From Acidocella aminolytica 101 = DSM 11237 (GTDB lineage Bacteria > Pseudomonadota > Alphaproteobacteria > Acetobacterales > Acetobacteraceae), in contig NZ_FQVJ01000007.1 of the NCBI RefSeq assembly GCF_900129125.1, forward strand, positions 1 to 46,566: a DNA stretch of 46,566 nucleotides, in the 5' to 3' direction. The position numbers were made by a program, and so were the translations under genes. Each line of letters starts with the position of its first letter. Position 1 is the stretch's first letter. The notes under the pieces were generated by a model. It worked only from the letters and a program-made list of their open reading frames with translations. It had not been told where the DNA came from and did not search any database. Below are positions 18,795-29,722 of this stretch, piece by piece.

Positions 18795-20846
18795 ATGGCA
18801 AAACTCACCATTGATGGCATTGAGGTTGAGGTCCCGAACGGCTCGACCGTAATTCAGGCATGCGAGGCGGCGGGCATCGAAATTCCCCGCTTCTGCTACC
18901 ATGAGCGCCTATCCATCGCGGGCAACTGTCGCATGTGCCTTGTCGAGATCGAGAAGATGCCGCCGAAACCCGTGGCTTCCTGCGGACAGCCGGTGGCGGA
19001 TGGCATGGTGGTCCACACGGATAGCGAGATGGTCCGCAAGGGCCGCCGTGGCGTGATGGAGTTCCTGCTCATCAATCATCCGCTGGATTGCCCGATCTGC
19101 GACCAGGGCGGTGAGTGTGACCTGCAGGACGAGGCCGTGGCCTATGGCCGCGATACTTCGCGTTATGAGGACGACAAGCGCAGCGTCGCGCAACCTGACT
19201 GGGGCCCGCTGGTGCGCACCACCATGACGCGCTGCATCCATTGCACCCGTTGCGTGCGCTTCACCACCGAGGTTGCGGGCACTGCGGAAATTGGCGGTAC
19301 CTTCCGGGGCGAGAGTACCAAGATTAGCACTTATGTCGAAAAGGCTCTGACCTCTGAGCTTTCGGGCAATATCATTGATCTTTGCCCGGTCGGCGCGCTG
19401 ACCTCCAAGCCTTACGCCTTCACCGCGCGCCCCTGGGAGCTGCGCAAGACCGACAGCATCGACGTGCTGGACGCCGTAGGGTCCAATATCCGCATCGATG
19501 CCCGTGGCGCCGAGGTTCTGCGTATCCTGCCGCGCATCAATGACGAGGTGAACGAGGAATGGCTGGGCGATAAATCCCGTTTCTCTGTCGATGGCCTGAA
19601 GCGCCGCCGTCTGGACCGTCCCTGGATCCGCGAAAATGGCAAGCTGCGCCCGGCCAGTTGGGAAGAAGCCTTCGCCGCCATCGCCAATAAGGCAAAGGCA
19701 ACCGCCCCGGCCAAAATGGGCGCGCTGGCTGGTGACCTCGTGGATGTCGAATCCATGCTGGCGCTCAAGGAATTCTTCGCCGCCATGGGTAGCAAGAATA
19801 TTGATTGCCGTATCAACGGCGCAGCTTTCGATGCCTCCAAGCGCGCGTTCTACCTCTTCAACACCACTATCGCGGGCATTGAAGAAGCGGATGCGCTGCT
19901 GATCATCGGCTCCAACCCGCGTCACGAGGCGCCTGTGCTGAATGCCCGTATCCGCAAGCGCTGGCTGGCGGGCGGCTTCAAGGCTGGGGTGATCGGCCAG
20001 CCGGTGGACCTCACCTACAAATACGACCATGTCGGGGAGGGGGCGGATGCGCTCCAGGCGATTCTGGATGGCACGCATCCATTCGCTGAAGTGCTGAAAT
20101 CAGCGCAGAAGCCGATGCTCATTCTCGGCGCCGGGGCGCTGGAACGTCCGGATGGCGCGGCTATTCACACCGCCGCCTGGAAGCTGGCCACTCAATTCAA
20201 CATGCTCACCCCCGAATGGCATGGCTTCAACGTGCTGCATCACGCCGCCGCCCGTGTTGGCGGGCTGGATCTCGGCTTCCTGCCGGGTGAAGGGTCAATG
20301 GACGCGAAGGCGATGCTCTCAGGCGGCGCGGACCTGCTCTGGCTGCTCGGCGTGGATGACGCTGCGGTGCGTAACATCCCGGCCCAGACCTTTGTTGTTT
20401 ACCAGGGCCATCATGGTGATGCCGGTGCCGCCCGCGCGGATATCATCCTGCCGGGGGCTGCCTACACGGAAAAAGACGGTCTGTACGTAAATACCGAAGG
20501 CCGTGTGCAGCAGGCTTATATTGCGGTGAAGCCGCCGGGTGATGCACGTGAGGATTGGCGCATTCTGCGTGCCATCTCCGCTTATATCGGTCATGCGCTG
20601 CCTTACGATACGCTGGAGCAGCTCCGTGCGCATCTGAAGGCTGCTTATCCGGTGTTTGCTGAGGAGTTCCACCGTTTCGCTGGCAACGACCAAGCGGGCC
20701 CCGCCACCGCCGGTCCCCTGAGCAGCGACGCGTTCGCCCCGCTGTTGCCGAACTACTATCAGACGGACGTGATTAGTCGTTCCAGCCCGACCATGGCCGC
20801 CTGTGTTGCCGCCCATAATCCTGCCCTCGCGGAGGCCGCGGAATGA
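18795..20846 (+). CDS. nuoG: NADH-quinone oxidoreductase subunit G
   Basis: 683-residue 75-kDa subunit, the iron-sulphur wire of the peripheral arm. The N-terminal ferredoxin domain has Cys34, Cys45, Cys48 and Cys63; the His-Cys3 cluster has His95, Cys99, Cys102 and Cys108; the next [4Fe-4S] has Cys147, Cys150, Cys153 and Cys197. The remainder is a molybdopterin-oxidoreductase-like domain that no longer binds cofactor in this family. I did not see the extra CxxC-xxx-C N7 ligands found in E. coli, matching the mitochondria-like form. It overlaps nuoH by 4 bases. Confidence 0.97.
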   Translation: MAKLTIDGIEVEVPNGSTVIQACEAAGIEIPRFCYHERLSIAGNCRMCLVEIEKMPPKPVASCGQPVADGMVVHTDSEMVRKGRRGVMEFLLINHPLDCPICDQGGECDLQDEAVAYGRDTSRYEDDKRSVAQPDWGPLVRTTMTRCIHCTRCVRFTTEVAGTAEIGGTFRGESTKISTYVEKALTSELSGNIIDLCPVGALTSKPYAFTARPWELRKTDSIDVLDAVGSNIRIDARGAEVLRILPRINDEVNEEWLGDKSRFSVDGLKRRRLDRPWIRENGKLRPASWEEAFAAIANKAKATAPAKMGALAGDLVDVESMLALKEFFAAMGSKNIDCRINGAAFDASKRAFYLFNTTIAGIEEADALLIIGSNPRHEAPVLNARIRKRWLAGGFKAGVIGQPVDLTYKYDHVGEGADALQAILDGTHPFAEVLKSAQKPMLILGAGALERPDGAAIHTAAWKLATQFNMLTPEWHGFNVLHHAAARVGGLDLGFLPGEGSMDAKAMLSGGADLLWLLGVDDAAVRNIPAQTFVVYQGHHGDAGAARADIILPGAAYTEKDGLYVNTEGRVQQAYIAVKPPGDAREDWRILRAISAYIGHALPYDTLEQLRAHLKAAYPVFAEEFHRFAGNDQAGPATAGPLSSDAFAPLLPNYYQTDVISRSSPTMAACVAAHNPALAEAAE

Positions 20847-21844
20847 GCCCGTTCTGGGATACCAATACCGGAATCGTGATTCTCACGCTTCTCAAAACCT
20901 TGGCGCTGCTTGTGCCTTTGCTGATTGGCGTCGCCTATCTCACCTATTTTGAACGTAAGGTGATGGGCGCCATTCAATCCCGTAAAGGCCCCAATGTGGT
21001 TGGGCCGTTCGGCCTCATGCAGCCTTTTGCCGACGCGCTGAAGATGCTGACCAAGGAAACCATCATCCCCACCGGGGCGGATAAGTTCCTGTTCATCCTG
21101 GCGCCGATGCTCACCTTTGGCCTCGCCATCATCGCCTGGGCGGTGATGCCAGTGAATAACGGCTGGGGCATCGCGGACATTAATGTCGGCGTGCTGTATC
21201 TGTTCGCGGTGTCCTCGTTGGGCGTTTATGGCATCATCATCGCGGGTTGGGCGTCCAATTCTAAATATGCCTTCCTTGGCGCGTTGCGCTCCGCCGCGCA
21301 GATGGTCTCTTACGAAGTCTCCATGGGCTTCGTGATGGTCACGGTGCTGATTTTGGCGGGCAGCCAGAACCTCAACAGCATCGTGCTGGCGCAGAAGCAT
21401 CTCTGGTTCGCGGTGCCGCTTTTCCCGCTTTTCATCATCTTCTTCATCTCAGGTCTCGCGGAAACTAACCGCGCGCCGTTCGACTTGGCGGAAGGTGAAT
21501 CGGAAATCGTGGCGGGCTTCTTCGTTGAGTATAGCTCGATGGCCTTTGGCCTCTTCTTCCTAGGCGAATATGCCAACATGATCCTGATCAGCGGCATGAC
21601 CACCACGCTGTTCCTGGGCGGCTGGCTCTCGCCGGTGCCGTTCCTGCCGTCGGGCGTGCTGTGGTTTATCCTTAAAGTGTTCCTCTGCTTGTTCGTATTC
21701 ATCTGGGTGCGCGCCACACTGCCGCGCCTGCGGTACGATCAGCTGATGGCGCTAGGCTGGAAAGTTTTCCTGCCGATCTCTCTGGTCTATCTCGTCTTGG
21801 TTGCGGGCGTGGTGGAATATTTCGGTTTGCTGCCGGTTGCGTAA
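20843..21844 (+). CDS. nuoH: NADH-quinone oxidoreductase subunit H
   Basis: 333-residue membrane subunit (ND1 homologue) with about eight transmembrane helices, joining the peripheral arm to the membrane arm and lining the quinone tunnel. Family signatures: [23 protein letters not shown]-type first loop, and the acidic loop [15 protein letters not shown]. The C-terminal TM with [17 protein letters not shown] is typical. It overlaps nuoG by 4 bases and precedes nuoI by 12. Confidence 0.98.
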   Translation: MSPFWDTNTGIVILTLLKTLALLVPLLIGVAYLTYFERKVMGAIQSRKGPNVVGPFGLMQPFADALKMLTKETIIPTGADKFLFILAPMLTFGLAIIAWAVMPVNNGWGIADINVGVLYLFAVSSLGVYGIIIAGWASNSKYAFLGALRSAAQMVSYEVSMGFVMVTVLILAGSQNLNSIVLAQKHLWFAVPLFPLFIIFFISGLAETNRAPFDLAEGESEIVAGFFVEYSSMAFGLFFLGEYANMILISGMTTTLFLGGWLSPVPFLPSGVLWFILKVFLCLFVFIWVRATLPRLRYDQLMALGWKVFLPISLVYLVLVAGVVEYFGLLPVA

Positions 21845-21856
21845 GGGAGCAGAATT

Positions 21857-22345
21857 ATGAACAAGGTCCTCCGTTGGACATGGAGCCTCGTGCTGTGGGA
21901 AATTATCTGCGGCCTGGGCATTACCTTGCGCTATTTCTTCCGGCCCAAGGCGACAATTAATTACCCGTTCGAGAAGAACCCCACCTCCGCCCGCTTCAAG
22001 GGTGAGCACGCGCTGCGCCGTTACCCCAACGGTGAGGAACGCTGCATTGCTTGCAAGTTGTGCGAGGCAGTGTGCCCGGCTCAGGCCATCACCATCGAGG
22101 CCGAGCCGCGTGAGGATGGGTCACGGCGCACCACGCGCTACGATATCGACATGACCAAATGCATCTATTGCGCGCTGTGCGAGGAAGCCTGCCCTGTGGA
22201 TGCCATCGTGGAAGGCCCGAACTTCGAGTTCGCTGCCGAAACCCGCGAGGAGCTGATGTATAACAAAGCCAAGCTCTTGGATAACGGCGACCGGTGGGAG
22301 CCGGAATTGGCCAAGCGGCTCGAGCTGGACGCACCGTACCGGTAA
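21857..22345 (+). CDS. nuoI: NADH-quinone oxidoreductase subunit I
   Basis: 162-residue subunit (TYKY homologue) with two [4Fe-4S] clusters, N6a and N6b. Ligand sets [12 protein letters not shown] (Cys63, 66, 69, 73) and [12 protein letters not shown] (Cys102, 105, 108, 112) are complete. The N-terminal amphipathic helix and [18 protein letters not shown] are typical of the alphaproteobacterial/mitochondrial type. It lies between nuoH and nuoJ with gaps of 12 bases each. Confidence 0.98.
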   Translation: MNKVLRWTWSLVLWEIICGLGITLRYFFRPKATINYPFEKNPTSARFKGEHALRRYPNGEERCIACKLCEAVCPAQAITIEAEPREDGSRRTTRYDIDMTKCIYCALCEEACPVDAIVEGPNFEFAAETREELMYNKAKLLDNGDRWEPELAKRLELDAPYR

Positions 22346-22357
22346 GGGCCCGCAAAC

Positions 22358-22999
22358 ATGATCGCAAATCTCGCTTTCTATCTCTTCTCCTTCATCCTGC
22401 TGGCCTCAGCGGTGATGGTGGTGACCAGTCGTAACCCCGTGCATGCGGTGCTGTTCCTCATTCTCGGTTTCGTGAATGCGGCGGTGCTGTTCCTGCTCAC
22501 CGGCGCGGAGTTCCTCGCCTTCATTCTCGCCATTGTTTATGTCGGCGCCGTCGCCGTCATCTTCCTGTTCGTGGTGATGATGCTGGATGTAGATTTCGTG
22601 AAGCTGAATGAAGGCTTCCAGCGTTATGCGCCGGTGGGCGCGCTGGTGGCGCTCATCATGTTCATCGAACTGGTGTTCATCGCCGGGAACTGGGCCATCG
22701 CCCCTGCCGGTTCGGCGGATAGAATGTTTCCCACCCCGGAGCATCTCACCAGCAGTGTGGCGCTGGGCAGCCTGATCTACACATCCTACCTGCCGCTGTT
22801 CCAGCTCTCGGGCATGGTGCTGCTGGTGGCGATGATCGGCGCCATTGTGCTCACCCATCGTGACCGTCAACGCTCCCTGCATCAGAACCTCGCGGCACAG
22901 CACGCTCGTACGCCGGAACAAACCCTGGCGATGGTTCCGGCCAAGCTGGGCGAGGGCGCTTCCTTGCCCCCCAAGCAGACGCAAAAGGAGACGCTGTAA
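22358..22999 (+). CDS. nuoJ: NADH-quinone oxidoreductase subunit J
   Basis: 213-residue membrane subunit (ND6 homologue) with five predicted transmembrane helices. Recognisable pieces: [47 protein letters not shown] (with the conserved pi-bulge glycine/tyrosine region) and [16 protein letters not shown]. The hydrophilic C-terminal tail after a LTHRDR motif is lengthened with Gln/Pro. Its stop overlaps the nuoK start as TAATG. Confidence 0.96.
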   Translation: MIANLAFYLFSFILLASAVMVVTSRNPVHAVLFLILGFVNAAVLFLLTGAEFLAFILAIVYVGAVAVIFLFVVMMLDVDFVKLNEGFQRYAPVGALVALIMFIELVFIAGNWAIAPAGSADRMFPTPEHLTSSVALGSLIYTSYLPLFQLSGMVLLVAMIGAIVLTHRDRQRSLHQNLAAQHARTPEQTLAMVPAKLGEGASLPPKQTQKETL

Positions 23000-23307
23000 T
23001 GCTCATCCCGCTGTCGCATTATCTTGTGGTGTCCGCGATGCTGTTGGTTATAGGCATCTTCGGCATCTTCATGAACCGCAAGAATATCATCGTCATCATG
23101 ATGTCGATCGAGCTGATCCTGCTCGCGGCCAACCTCAATTTTGTCGCGTTCTCCGGGGCCCTGCACGATATGGTGGGCCAGGTCTTCACCATGTTCGTGC
23201 TGACCGTCGCAGCGGCTGAATCAGCGATCGGTCTTGCTATCCTGGTCATCTACTTCCGTAATCGCGGCTCGATCGAGGTCGAGGACGTGACGCTGATGAA
23301 GGGCTGA
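22999..23307 (+). CDS. nuoK: NADH-quinone oxidoreductase subunit K
   Basis: 102-residue three-helix membrane subunit (ND4L homologue). Conserved membrane acids lie in [17 protein letters not shown] (Glu of the first half-channel) and [22 protein letters not shown]. The length is standard. The start overlaps nuoJ by one base, and nuoL follows after 2 bases. Confidence 0.98.
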   Translation: MLIPLSHYLVVSAMLLVIGIFGIFMNRKNIIVIMMSIELILLAANLNFVAFSGALHDMVGQVFTMFVLTVAAAESAIGLAILVIYFRNRGSIEVEDVTLMKG

Positions 23308-23309
23308 AC

Positions 23310-25220
23310 ATGTTCACCTTGATTGCCGTTTTAGCGCCGCTTGTGGGCGCCATTCTCTCGGGTGTCGCGCGGCCCCTCCTGGGCAAGCTGGTTTCCGTCT
23401 GGTCGACGATTGTGTTTATGCTGATCTCCGCTGCGTCGGCCATCATGGCCTATCGTGGCGGGGTGCAGCCGGCCTTGCATATCGCGCATTGGGTGCAGGT
23501 GGGGACTTTCACCTCCAGCTGGACTCTGCGTCAGGACCAGCTCAGCCTGGTCATGCTGGTAATGGTCAGCGTTGTCTCCATGCTTATCCACGTCTATTCC
23601 GTGGGGTACATGGCGCACGACAAGACGCCGCAGCGCTTCATGTCCTATATCTCGTTGTTCACCTTCGCGATGCTGATGCTGGTGACGTCGAATAACCTGC
23701 TCCAGCTGTTCTTCGGCTGGGAAGGCGTGGGTCTCGTCTCCTACCTGCTGATCAATTACTGGTACGACCGCAAAGCCGCCAACGATGCCGCCATCAAGGC
23801 CTTCATAGTCAACCGCGTGGGTGATCTTGCCTTTGCCGTTGGTATCGCGCTGGCTTATTTCACCTTCGGCTCCATCCAGTTCGATGTGATCTTCGCGGGC
23901 GTTTCTAGTCATGTCGGCCAGTATTACACGCTGTTTGGCACGCAGATGCCGGTGCTGGAGGTCATATCCTTCCTGCTCTTCATAGGCGCCATGGGTAAAT
24001 CTGCGCAGATTGTGCTGCATACTTGGCTGGCCGACGCGATGGAAGGCCCCACGCCGATCTCCGCCCTCATCCATGCCGCCACCATGGTCGCGGCCGGTGT
24101 ATTCATGATCGTGCGCATGTCGCCGCTCATCAATGCCGCTCCAGCCGCAATGGGCTTCATCACTTTCGTTGGCGGTACCACGGCGTTCTTCGCGGCCACC
24201 ATCGGCTGCGTACAGAACGACATCAAGCGCGTGATCGCCTACTCCACCTGCTCGCAGCTTGGCTATATGTTCCTGGCGGCGGGGGTTGGCGCCTATCCGG
24301 TGGCGATGTTCCATCTCATCAACCACGCGCTCTTCAAGGCATTGCTCTTCCTCGCGGCCGGGTCTGTGATACATGCCATGTCCGATGAGCAGGACATCCG
24401 CCTGATGGGCGGGCTGGCCGGCAAGCTGCCTTTCACTTGCGCGATGATGCTGATTGGATCCCTGGCGCTGATCGCCATTCCGCCTTTCTCCGGCTATTAC
24501 TCCAAGGATGCGATTTTGGATGCGGCGTTTTCCGCCCATACGCCCATCGCAACCTATGGCTGGGTCTGCGGCACGCTGGGTGCGGGGTTAACGGCATTCT
24601 ACACCTCGCGCCTGTTCTTCCTGGTCTTCACGGGCAAGTCTCGCGCGCCCAAGCATGTGCAGGACCATGTGCATGAAAGCCCATTCGTGATGCTGCTGCC
24701 GCTGCTGGTTCTTGGCATTGGCGCGTTCGCCAGCGGGTTTGTGCTGAAGCCATACTTCATCGGCAGTGAGTTCCAGAGCTTCTGGGGTAACTCCATTAAT
24801 GTCGCGGCCAACTCAACCATGTTCACCATGGACAAGGTCGCCAACTGGGCTGAAAACGCTCCGCTTGCGCTGGCCATCTTCGGCATTCTGGTAGCGGCTC
24901 TGTTCTACCTGCTGGTTCCCGCTCTGCCGGGCCGGCTCTCGCAGAGCTTCTCGCCGGTGTACAAATTCCTGCTCAATAAATGGTATTTCGATGAGATGTA
25001 CGACGCGCTGTTGGTGCGACCGTCCCTCAGGCTCGCGAAATTTGCCTGGCGCTTCGGCGATGAGCAGGTGATCGATGGCGTACCCAAGGGCCTCGCGGCC
25101 CTGACCTCGGACGCCTCGGCTCAGGCGGTGAAGCTGCAAACCGGCTCCATCGCACTCTACGCCTTCATCATGCTGATTGGCCTGGTGGTCTTTGTCAGCC
25201 TCTTTATCTGGGTGCGATGA
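23310..25220 (+). CDS. nuoL: NADH-quinone oxidoreductase subunit L
   Basis: 636-residue antiporter-like proton-pumping subunit at the distal end of the membrane arm (ND5 homologue), about 16 helices including the long lateral helix HL and its anchor at the C-terminus. Hallmarks: LFFGWEGVGLVSYLLINYWYDRK (Glu in helix 5), HTWLADAMEGPTPISALIHAATMVAAGVF split by the usual breaks, CVQNDIKRVIAYSTCSQLGYM, and HLINHALFKALLFLAAGSVIH. Length and motifs are normal. It lies 3 bases before nuoM. Confidence 0.98.
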   Translation: MFTLIAVLAPLVGAILSGVARPLLGKLVSVWSTIVFMLISAASAIMAYRGGVQPALHIAHWVQVGTFTSSWTLRQDQLSLVMLVMVSVVSMLIHVYSVGYMAHDKTPQRFMSYISLFTFAMLMLVTSNNLLQLFFGWEGVGLVSYLLINYWYDRKAANDAAIKAFIVNRVGDLAFAVGIALAYFTFGSIQFDVIFAGVSSHVGQYYTLFGTQMPVLEVISFLLFIGAMGKSAQIVLHTWLADAMEGPTPISALIHAATMVAAGVFMIVRMSPLINAAPAAMGFITFVGGTTAFFAATIGCVQNDIKRVIAYSTCSQLGYMFLAAGVGAYPVAMFHLINHALFKALLFLAAGSVIHAMSDEQDIRLMGGLAGKLPFTCAMMLIGSLALIAIPPFSGYYSKDAILDAAFSAHTPIATYGWVCGTLGAGLTAFYTSRLFFLVFTGKSRAPKHVQDHVHESPFVMLLPLLVLGIGAFASGFVLKPYFIGSEFQSFWGNSINVAANSTMFTMDKVANWAENAPLALAIFGILVAALFYLLVPALPGRLSQSFSPVYKFLLNKWYFDEMYDALLVRPSLRLAKFAWRFGDEQVIDGVPKGLAALTSDASAQAVKLQTGSIALYAFIMLIGLVVFVSLFIWVR

Positions 25221-25223
25221 TCA

Positions 25224-26744
25224 ATGAACCAGCTCGGTTTTCCCATCCTTTCGCTTATCACTTATCTGCCGCTGGTGGGGGCGTTCATTGTCGCCACACT
25301 CAGCGGGGATGATGAAAAAGTGGCCGGTAAGGCGCGCTGCATCGCCTTTATCTTCTCAATCGTCGTGCTGGCACTGGGCGTTTTCGTCTGGACGCAGTTT
25401 AACCCCGCTATCGCGGGCTATCAGTTCGTTGAGGCAGTGCCCTGGCTGTCCGGCATCAATGTCGAATACAGCATGGGGGTTGATGGCATCAGCCTGTTCC
25501 TCATTCTGCTGACGCTGCTGCTGACTCCCATCGCCATTCTCGCCAGCCACGGCATCAAGACCCGCGCGCGTTCCTTCTTCGCTGCCATGCTGCTGCTGGA
25601 GACGATGACGGTCGGCATGTTCGCCGCCACGGATTTCGTGCTTTTCTACATCTTCTTCGAGGCCGTGCTGCTACCGATGTATCTCATCATCGGCGTCTGG
25701 GGCGGTGAGCGGCGCGTTTACGCGGCGGTGAAGTTCTTTGTCTTCACCCTGGCGGGCTCGCTGTTCATGCTGCTGGCCCTGGTCTGGATCTGGCGCCACC
25801 TTGGCACCACCAACATCGCGGTGATGACGCATTCCCACATCTCGCCGGAAGCACAGACCTGGCTGTTCCTGGCCTTCCTCGCGGCCTTTGGTGTGAAGGC
25901 CGCGGTGTGGCCGCTGCATACCTGGTTGCCGGACGCGTATGGAGAGGCGCCGATCCCCGGCACCATCATGCTCGCGGCCGTGCTCTCCAAAATGGGCGCT
26001 TACGGTTTTCTGCGCTTTGCCCTGCCCATGCTGCCTAACGCCTCGGCCATGTTTGAGCCGCTGATGTTCGTGCTCGGTGTGGTGGCGGTCATCTACATTT
26101 CCTATGTTGCCCTGGCGCAGACGGACATGAAGCGCATGATCGCCTATTCCTCCGTCGCGCATATGGGCGTCATTATCATCGGTCTGTTCACCTTCACGGT
26201 AGAAGGGATTGAGGGGGCGTTGTTCCAGATGCTCAGCCACGGTCTGGTGATCGCCGGCCTGTTCATCTGTGCTGGCATCATTACGGCGCGCGGTGAAACG
26301 CTCACGCTGCGCAACCTCGGCAGTCTGGCCATCAATATGCCAGTCTTTGCAGCGGCGCTGCTGTTCTTCACCCTGGCCAATATGGGCCTGCCCGGTACCT
26401 CCGGCTTCATCGGTGAAATCCTGGTGATCGTCGGCGCGCTGAAAGTGAATTTCTGGGTCTCGCTGCTGGGTGGCGCCGGGATGGTGCTGGGGGTGACCTA
26501 CTCCTTGGTACTGGTCCGCGCTGTTTTGTTCGAGAAATACGCCCGCCCGGAGCTGTCCAGGCTGAAAGACCTTACCGGCCGCGAATACGCCATGCTGGTG
26601 CCGCTGGCGGTGCTTGTCATGTGGCTGGGTGTTTACCCCTCCAGCTTCACCCACGCGTTTGATGCGCCCATCGCCGCGATGGTGCAGGCGCACACCGCTG
26701 CCCTCAACCCGCATATCGCGCTGGCCATGGTGACTGCGAAATGA
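25224..26744 (+). CDS. nuoM: NADH-quinone oxidoreductase subunit M
   Basis: 506-residue antiporter-like subunit (ND4 homologue) with 14 predicted helices. Signatures: VLFYIFFEAVLLPMYLIIG with the channel Glu, HTWLPDAYGEAP followed by GTIMLAAVLSKMGAYG, TDMKRMIAYSSVAHMG and MLSHGLVIAGLF. A lysine in the TM region and the expected C-terminal VYPSSF block are present. It overlaps nuoN by 4 bases. Confidence 0.98.
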   Translation: MNQLGFPILSLITYLPLVGAFIVATLSGDDEKVAGKARCIAFIFSIVVLALGVFVWTQFNPAIAGYQFVEAVPWLSGINVEYSMGVDGISLFLILLTLLLTPIAILASHGIKTRARSFFAAMLLLETMTVGMFAATDFVLFYIFFEAVLLPMYLIIGVWGGERRVYAAVKFFVFTLAGSLFMLLALVWIWRHLGTTNIAVMTHSHISPEAQTWLFLAFLAAFGVKAAVWPLHTWLPDAYGEAPIPGTIMLAAVLSKMGAYGFLRFALPMLPNASAMFEPLMFVLGVVAVIYISYVALAQTDMKRMIAYSSVAHMGVIIIGLFTFTVEGIEGALFQMLSHGLVIAGLFICAGIITARGETLTLRNLGSLAINMPVFAAALLFFTLANMGLPGTSGFIGEILVIVGALKVNFWVSLLGGAGMVLGVTYSLVLVRAVLFEKYARPELSRLKDLTGREYAMLVPLAVLVMWLGVYPSSFTHAFDAPIAAMVQAHTAALNPHIALAMVTAK

Positions 26745-28162
26745 CCGATTTCTACGCTCTTCTCCCGTCCCTCGTTTTGGGCGTCGGAGGCATGGTGCTT
26801 TTGCTAGGCGGCGTGCTGAACAAGAAAACAGACACAACCCCGGCCGTCACCTTCGGCGCCGTTGTGCTGCTGCTCATCGCGGCTTTGTTAAACTTGACGG
26901 CGCCGGACGGTATGTTGTTCCACGGCCTGTTCACGACTAGCCTGTTCACCCGTTTCGCGGATACGCTGGTTTATATAGGCGCCATTGCAGCACTCATCCT
27001 CTCGGTGGATTTCAACAAGCGTGAAAAAATAGCGCGTTTTGAATACCCGATCCTGGTGTTGTTCGCGGTGCTGGGCATGATCGCGATGATCTCTGCGTCG
27101 GATATGATGAGCCTTTATCTCGGGTTCGAGTTGCAATCGCTGGCGCTGTATATCTGCGCGGCCCTGGCGCGCGATAACCTACGCTCCACCGAGGCGGGCC
27201 TGAAATATTTCGTCCTCGGCGCGCTTGCGTCCGGCCTGCTGGTTTATGGCATCTCGCTGGTTTATGGCTTCGCGGGCACCACAAGTTTCACCGCGCTGGC
27301 CAATGTGTTCCAGAAGGGCGCTGATACCGGCACCATCGCGGGCGTGGTGTTCGTGCTGGTCGGGCTGGCGTTCAAAGTCTCCGCCGCGCCGTTTCATATG
27401 TGGGCGCCGGATGTGTATGAGGGCGCGCCCACCTCCGTCACGGCCCTGTTCGCCACGGCTCCCAAGGCGGCCGCCATGGCACTGTTTCTCTCGGTCATGG
27501 CGGGTCCCTTCGGCCACCTGACCGACCAGTGGGAGATGCTGATCCAGATCATCGCTGTGCTGTCCATGGTGATTGGCGGTCTGGCCGCCATTGGCCAGAA
27601 CAACATCAAGCGTCTGTTAGCGTATTCCTCCATCAGCCACATGGGCTATGCGCTCATGGGTCTGGCGGTGGGCACGGTCAACGGCATCCAGGCGAGCCTC
27701 GCTTACATCGCCATTTATGTGGTGATGTCCTTCGGTGCTTTTGCCTGCGTGGTGGCGATGCGCCGCAACGGCAAGGCGGTCGAGAATATCGATGACCTCG
27801 CCGGTCTCTCCTCCGAGCGTCCGGGCTTTGCCTTCGCCTTCGCGGTGTTCATGTGGTCCATGGCGGGCATTCCGCCGCTGGCTGGCTTCTTCGCCAAGCT
27901 GTATGTGTTCGCCACAGCCTTGAACGCAGGGTACGACACGCTGACCATCATCGGTATCATCGTCAGCGTTATCAGCGCCTTCTACTATCTGCGCGTGATC
28001 AAGGTTATGTATTTCGACCGTGGTGAACCGCAATTCGACCGCACCTCGGCGGGCGCTGGTTTTGTGATGGTGATTGGCGCGTTGGCGACCATCTTCTTCG
28101 TCGTTGTTCCCGGCCCGCTGATGGCGGTGGCGGGCGAGGCCGCGAAAGCCCTGATGGGTTGA
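26741..28162 (+). CDS. nuoN: NADH-quinone oxidoreductase subunit N
   Basis: 473-residue antiporter-like subunit (ND2 homologue), closing the nuo operon. Signatures: MMSLYLGFELQSLALYICAAL with the channel Glu, STEAGLKYFVLGALASGLLVYG, FHMWAPDVYEGAPTSVTALFATAPKAA split by normal spacing, NNIKRLLAYSSISHMGYALMG and FMWSMAGIPPLAGFFAKLYVF. No accessory gene interrupts the 14-gene cluster. The last bases overlap the TTG start of birA. Confidence 0.98.
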   Translation: MTDFYALLPSLVLGVGGMVLLLGGVLNKKTDTTPAVTFGAVVLLLIAALLNLTAPDGMLFHGLFTTSLFTRFADTLVYIGAIAALILSVDFNKREKIARFEYPILVLFAVLGMIAMISASDMMSLYLGFELQSLALYICAALARDNLRSTEAGLKYFVLGALASGLLVYGISLVYGFAGTTSFTALANVFQKGADTGTIAGVVFVLVGLAFKVSAAPFHMWAPDVYEGAPTSVTALFATAPKAAAMALFLSVMAGPFGHLTDQWEMLIQIIAVLSMVIGGLAAIGQNNIKRLLAYSSISHMGYALMGLAVGTVNGIQASLAYIAIYVVMSFGAFACVVAMRRNGKAVENIDDLAGLSSERPGFAFAFAVFMWSMAGIPPLAGFFAKLYVFATALNAGYDTLTIIGIIVSVISAFYYLRVIKVMYFDRGEPQFDRTSAGAGFVMVIGALATIFFVVVPGPLMAVAGEAAKALMG

Positions 28163-28872
28163 TCGGCTGGCGTCTGGAGCAATATCCCGAACTGGGATCG
28201 ACCTCCGATGAAATCGTACGGCGGGCCAAAGCAGGGGAACCTGCCGGGCTCGCTGTTCTGGCTTTACGGCAGACAGCCGGGCGCGGTTCACGCGGCCGTG
28301 CCTGGACCGCGCCGGAGGGGAATTTAAATCTCTCCATCCTGCTGCGCCCTACCCGCCCAACCGAGGCGGCGGGACTGTTTTCTCTCATCGCCGGCATTGC
28401 GGTGCTGGAGGCGCTGGAAAGCCTGCACGCCCGGCATCTCTCGCTGAAATGGCCGAACGATATTCTCTGTAGCGGCGCCAAGCTGGCGGGAATCCTAATC
28501 GATGCCATGCCCGATGGGCCACGCCTTGACTGGCTTGCCATCGGTATTGGCGTGAATCTGAAAACCGCGCCGGACATTCCCGGCCGCCGCACCGCCGACC
28601 TGGCGGCGCAAGGGCTGCATATCGCCCCGGATGAAGCAGCCCACGCTTTTCTGGCCCGCTTGGCACCCTGGCTGGACGCACCCGCCGCCGAGATTCGCGC
28701 GGCCTGGCTGGCAAAAGCCCACCCGCTCGGCACGCCGATGGAAATTGCCTACACAGGGCACCGTCAGTCAGGGCATTTTGCGGGACTCTCTGAGCATGGC
28801 GAATTGCTGTTGCAGTGCGAAAATCGTATCGAGACCCTCAATACCGGCGAAGTTCTGCTGGCGAACGGATAA
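28159..28872 (+). CDS. birA: Biotin-[acetyl-CoA-carboxylase] ligase, short form
   Basis: 237-residue enzyme that attaches biotin to the carrier protein of acetyl-CoA carboxylase via biotinyl-AMP. The catalytic domain is complete: the adenylate-binding loop GRGSRGRAW (41-49), KWPNDI (97-102) and GIGVNL. It lacks the N-terminal helix-turn-helix of E. coli BirA, so it should not act as the biotin repressor. The start appears to be TTG 28159, overlapping the nuoN stop as TTGA, because no ATG or GTG is available before the conserved [13 protein letters not shown]. The junction implies co-translation with nuoN. coaX follows after 14 bases. Confidence 0.92.
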   Translation: MIGWRLEQYPELGSTSDEIVRRAKAGEPAGLAVLALRQTAGRGSRGRAWTAPEGNLNLSILLRPTRPTEAAGLFSLIAGIAVLEALESLHARHLSLKWPNDILCSGAKLAGILIDAMPDGPRLDWLAIGIGVNLKTAPDIPGRRTADLAAQGLHIAPDEAAHAFLARLAPWLDAPAAEIRAAWLAKAHPLGTPMEIAYTGHRQSGHFAGLSEHGELLLQCENRIETLNTGEVLLANG

Positions 28873-28886
28873 AAGAGGAGGGCGGC

Positions 28887-29696
28887 ATGCTGCTGGTCAT
28901 CGATGCGGGTAATACCAATATCGTGTTCGCCGTGCATGACGGAATGGATTGGCGGGGAAATTGGCGTCTGGCCACCTCCGCTCAACGGACTTCGGATGAA
29001 TATGGCGTCTGGTTGGAGGTTCTGCTTCGCCGCGCCGGAATTCAGGCGCAGGAGATCACCAGCACGGTCATCGGCACGGTGGTGCCGGCGGCACTCTACC
29101 ATCTGCGCCGCCTATGCCGGGAATGGTTCAATGCCGAGCCGCTGGTGGCCCGCGCCTCGTTGGATTGGGGCTTTGACATCAAAACCGCTAACCCGGAAGG
29201 GGTCGGCGCGGACCGCCTGCTAAACGCGTTAGCGGCGCATCACCACTATAAAGGCCCGCTGGTGGTGGTGGATTTTGGGACAGCCACCACCTTCGACGTG
29301 GTTGACGAGACAGGCGCCTATATTGGCGGCATAATTTCTCCTGGGATCAACCTGTCCATCGAGGCCTTGCACCAAGCCGCCGCCCGGCTGCCGCGCATCG
29401 GCATTGGCCGCCCGCAAATGGTGATAGGCAAGGACACTGTGCCCGCCATGCAATCCGGCATTTATTGGGGCTATATCGGGATGATCGAGGGGTTGCTGAC
29501 GCGGATTGAAGGCGAGTTCGGCGCGCCGCTCAAGGCCATCGCTACCGGCGGCTTGGCGCCGCTTTTCGCGGAAGGCACCAGCAAATTCACTGCCATTGAC
29601 CCTGATCTGACATTGGAAGGGTTGCGCCTTCTCGCGGCGCGCAATAAGCCCCCAGCCTTACCGCGCGACCGTGCGCGGTTCCTGGAAACAGACTGA
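28887..29696 (+). CDS. coaX: Type III pantothenate kinase
   Basis: 269-residue cytosolic kinase that starts CoA synthesis by phosphorylating pantothenate; the type III form is not inhibited by CoA and needs a monovalent cation. The ASKHA-fold motifs are present: [15 protein letters not shown] (1-15, phosphate loop and catalytic Asp6), [10 protein letters not shown] with the pantothenate-site Asp, and [14 protein letters not shown]. The ATG 28887 is preceded by GAGGAG at 28875-28880; an upstream in-frame ATG at 28815 would extend into birA. The birA-coaX-rnj order is common in Rhodospirillales. Confidence 0.96.
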   Translation: MLLVIDAGNTNIVFAVHDGMDWRGNWRLATSAQRTSDEYGVWLEVLLRRAGIQAQEITSTVIGTVVPAALYHLRRLCREWFNAEPLVARASLDWGFDIKTANPEGVGADRLLNALAAHHHYKGPLVVVDFGTATTFDVVDETGAYIGGIISPGINLSIEALHQAAARLPRIGIGRPQMVIGKDTVPAMQSGIYWGYIGMIEGLLTRIEGEFGAPLKAIATGGLAPLFAEGTSKFTAIDPDLTLEGLRLLAARNKPPALPRDRARFLETD

Positions 29697-29722
29697 CACA
29701 GCGCACAGGAGCAAATTCGTTC

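Noticed and set aside
23331-24539. 402-codon minus-strand open frame
   Set aside because: Antisense to nuoL; composition is His/Arg/Gln rich and the opposite strand encodes an unmistakable subunit.
25671-26837. 388-codon minus-strand open frame
   Set aside because: Antisense to nuoM and nuoN; same shadow character.
28159-28872. BirA without helix-turn-helix as a truncated gene
   Set aside because: Catalytic-only biotin ligases are common; the domain is complete and sits in a standard order.
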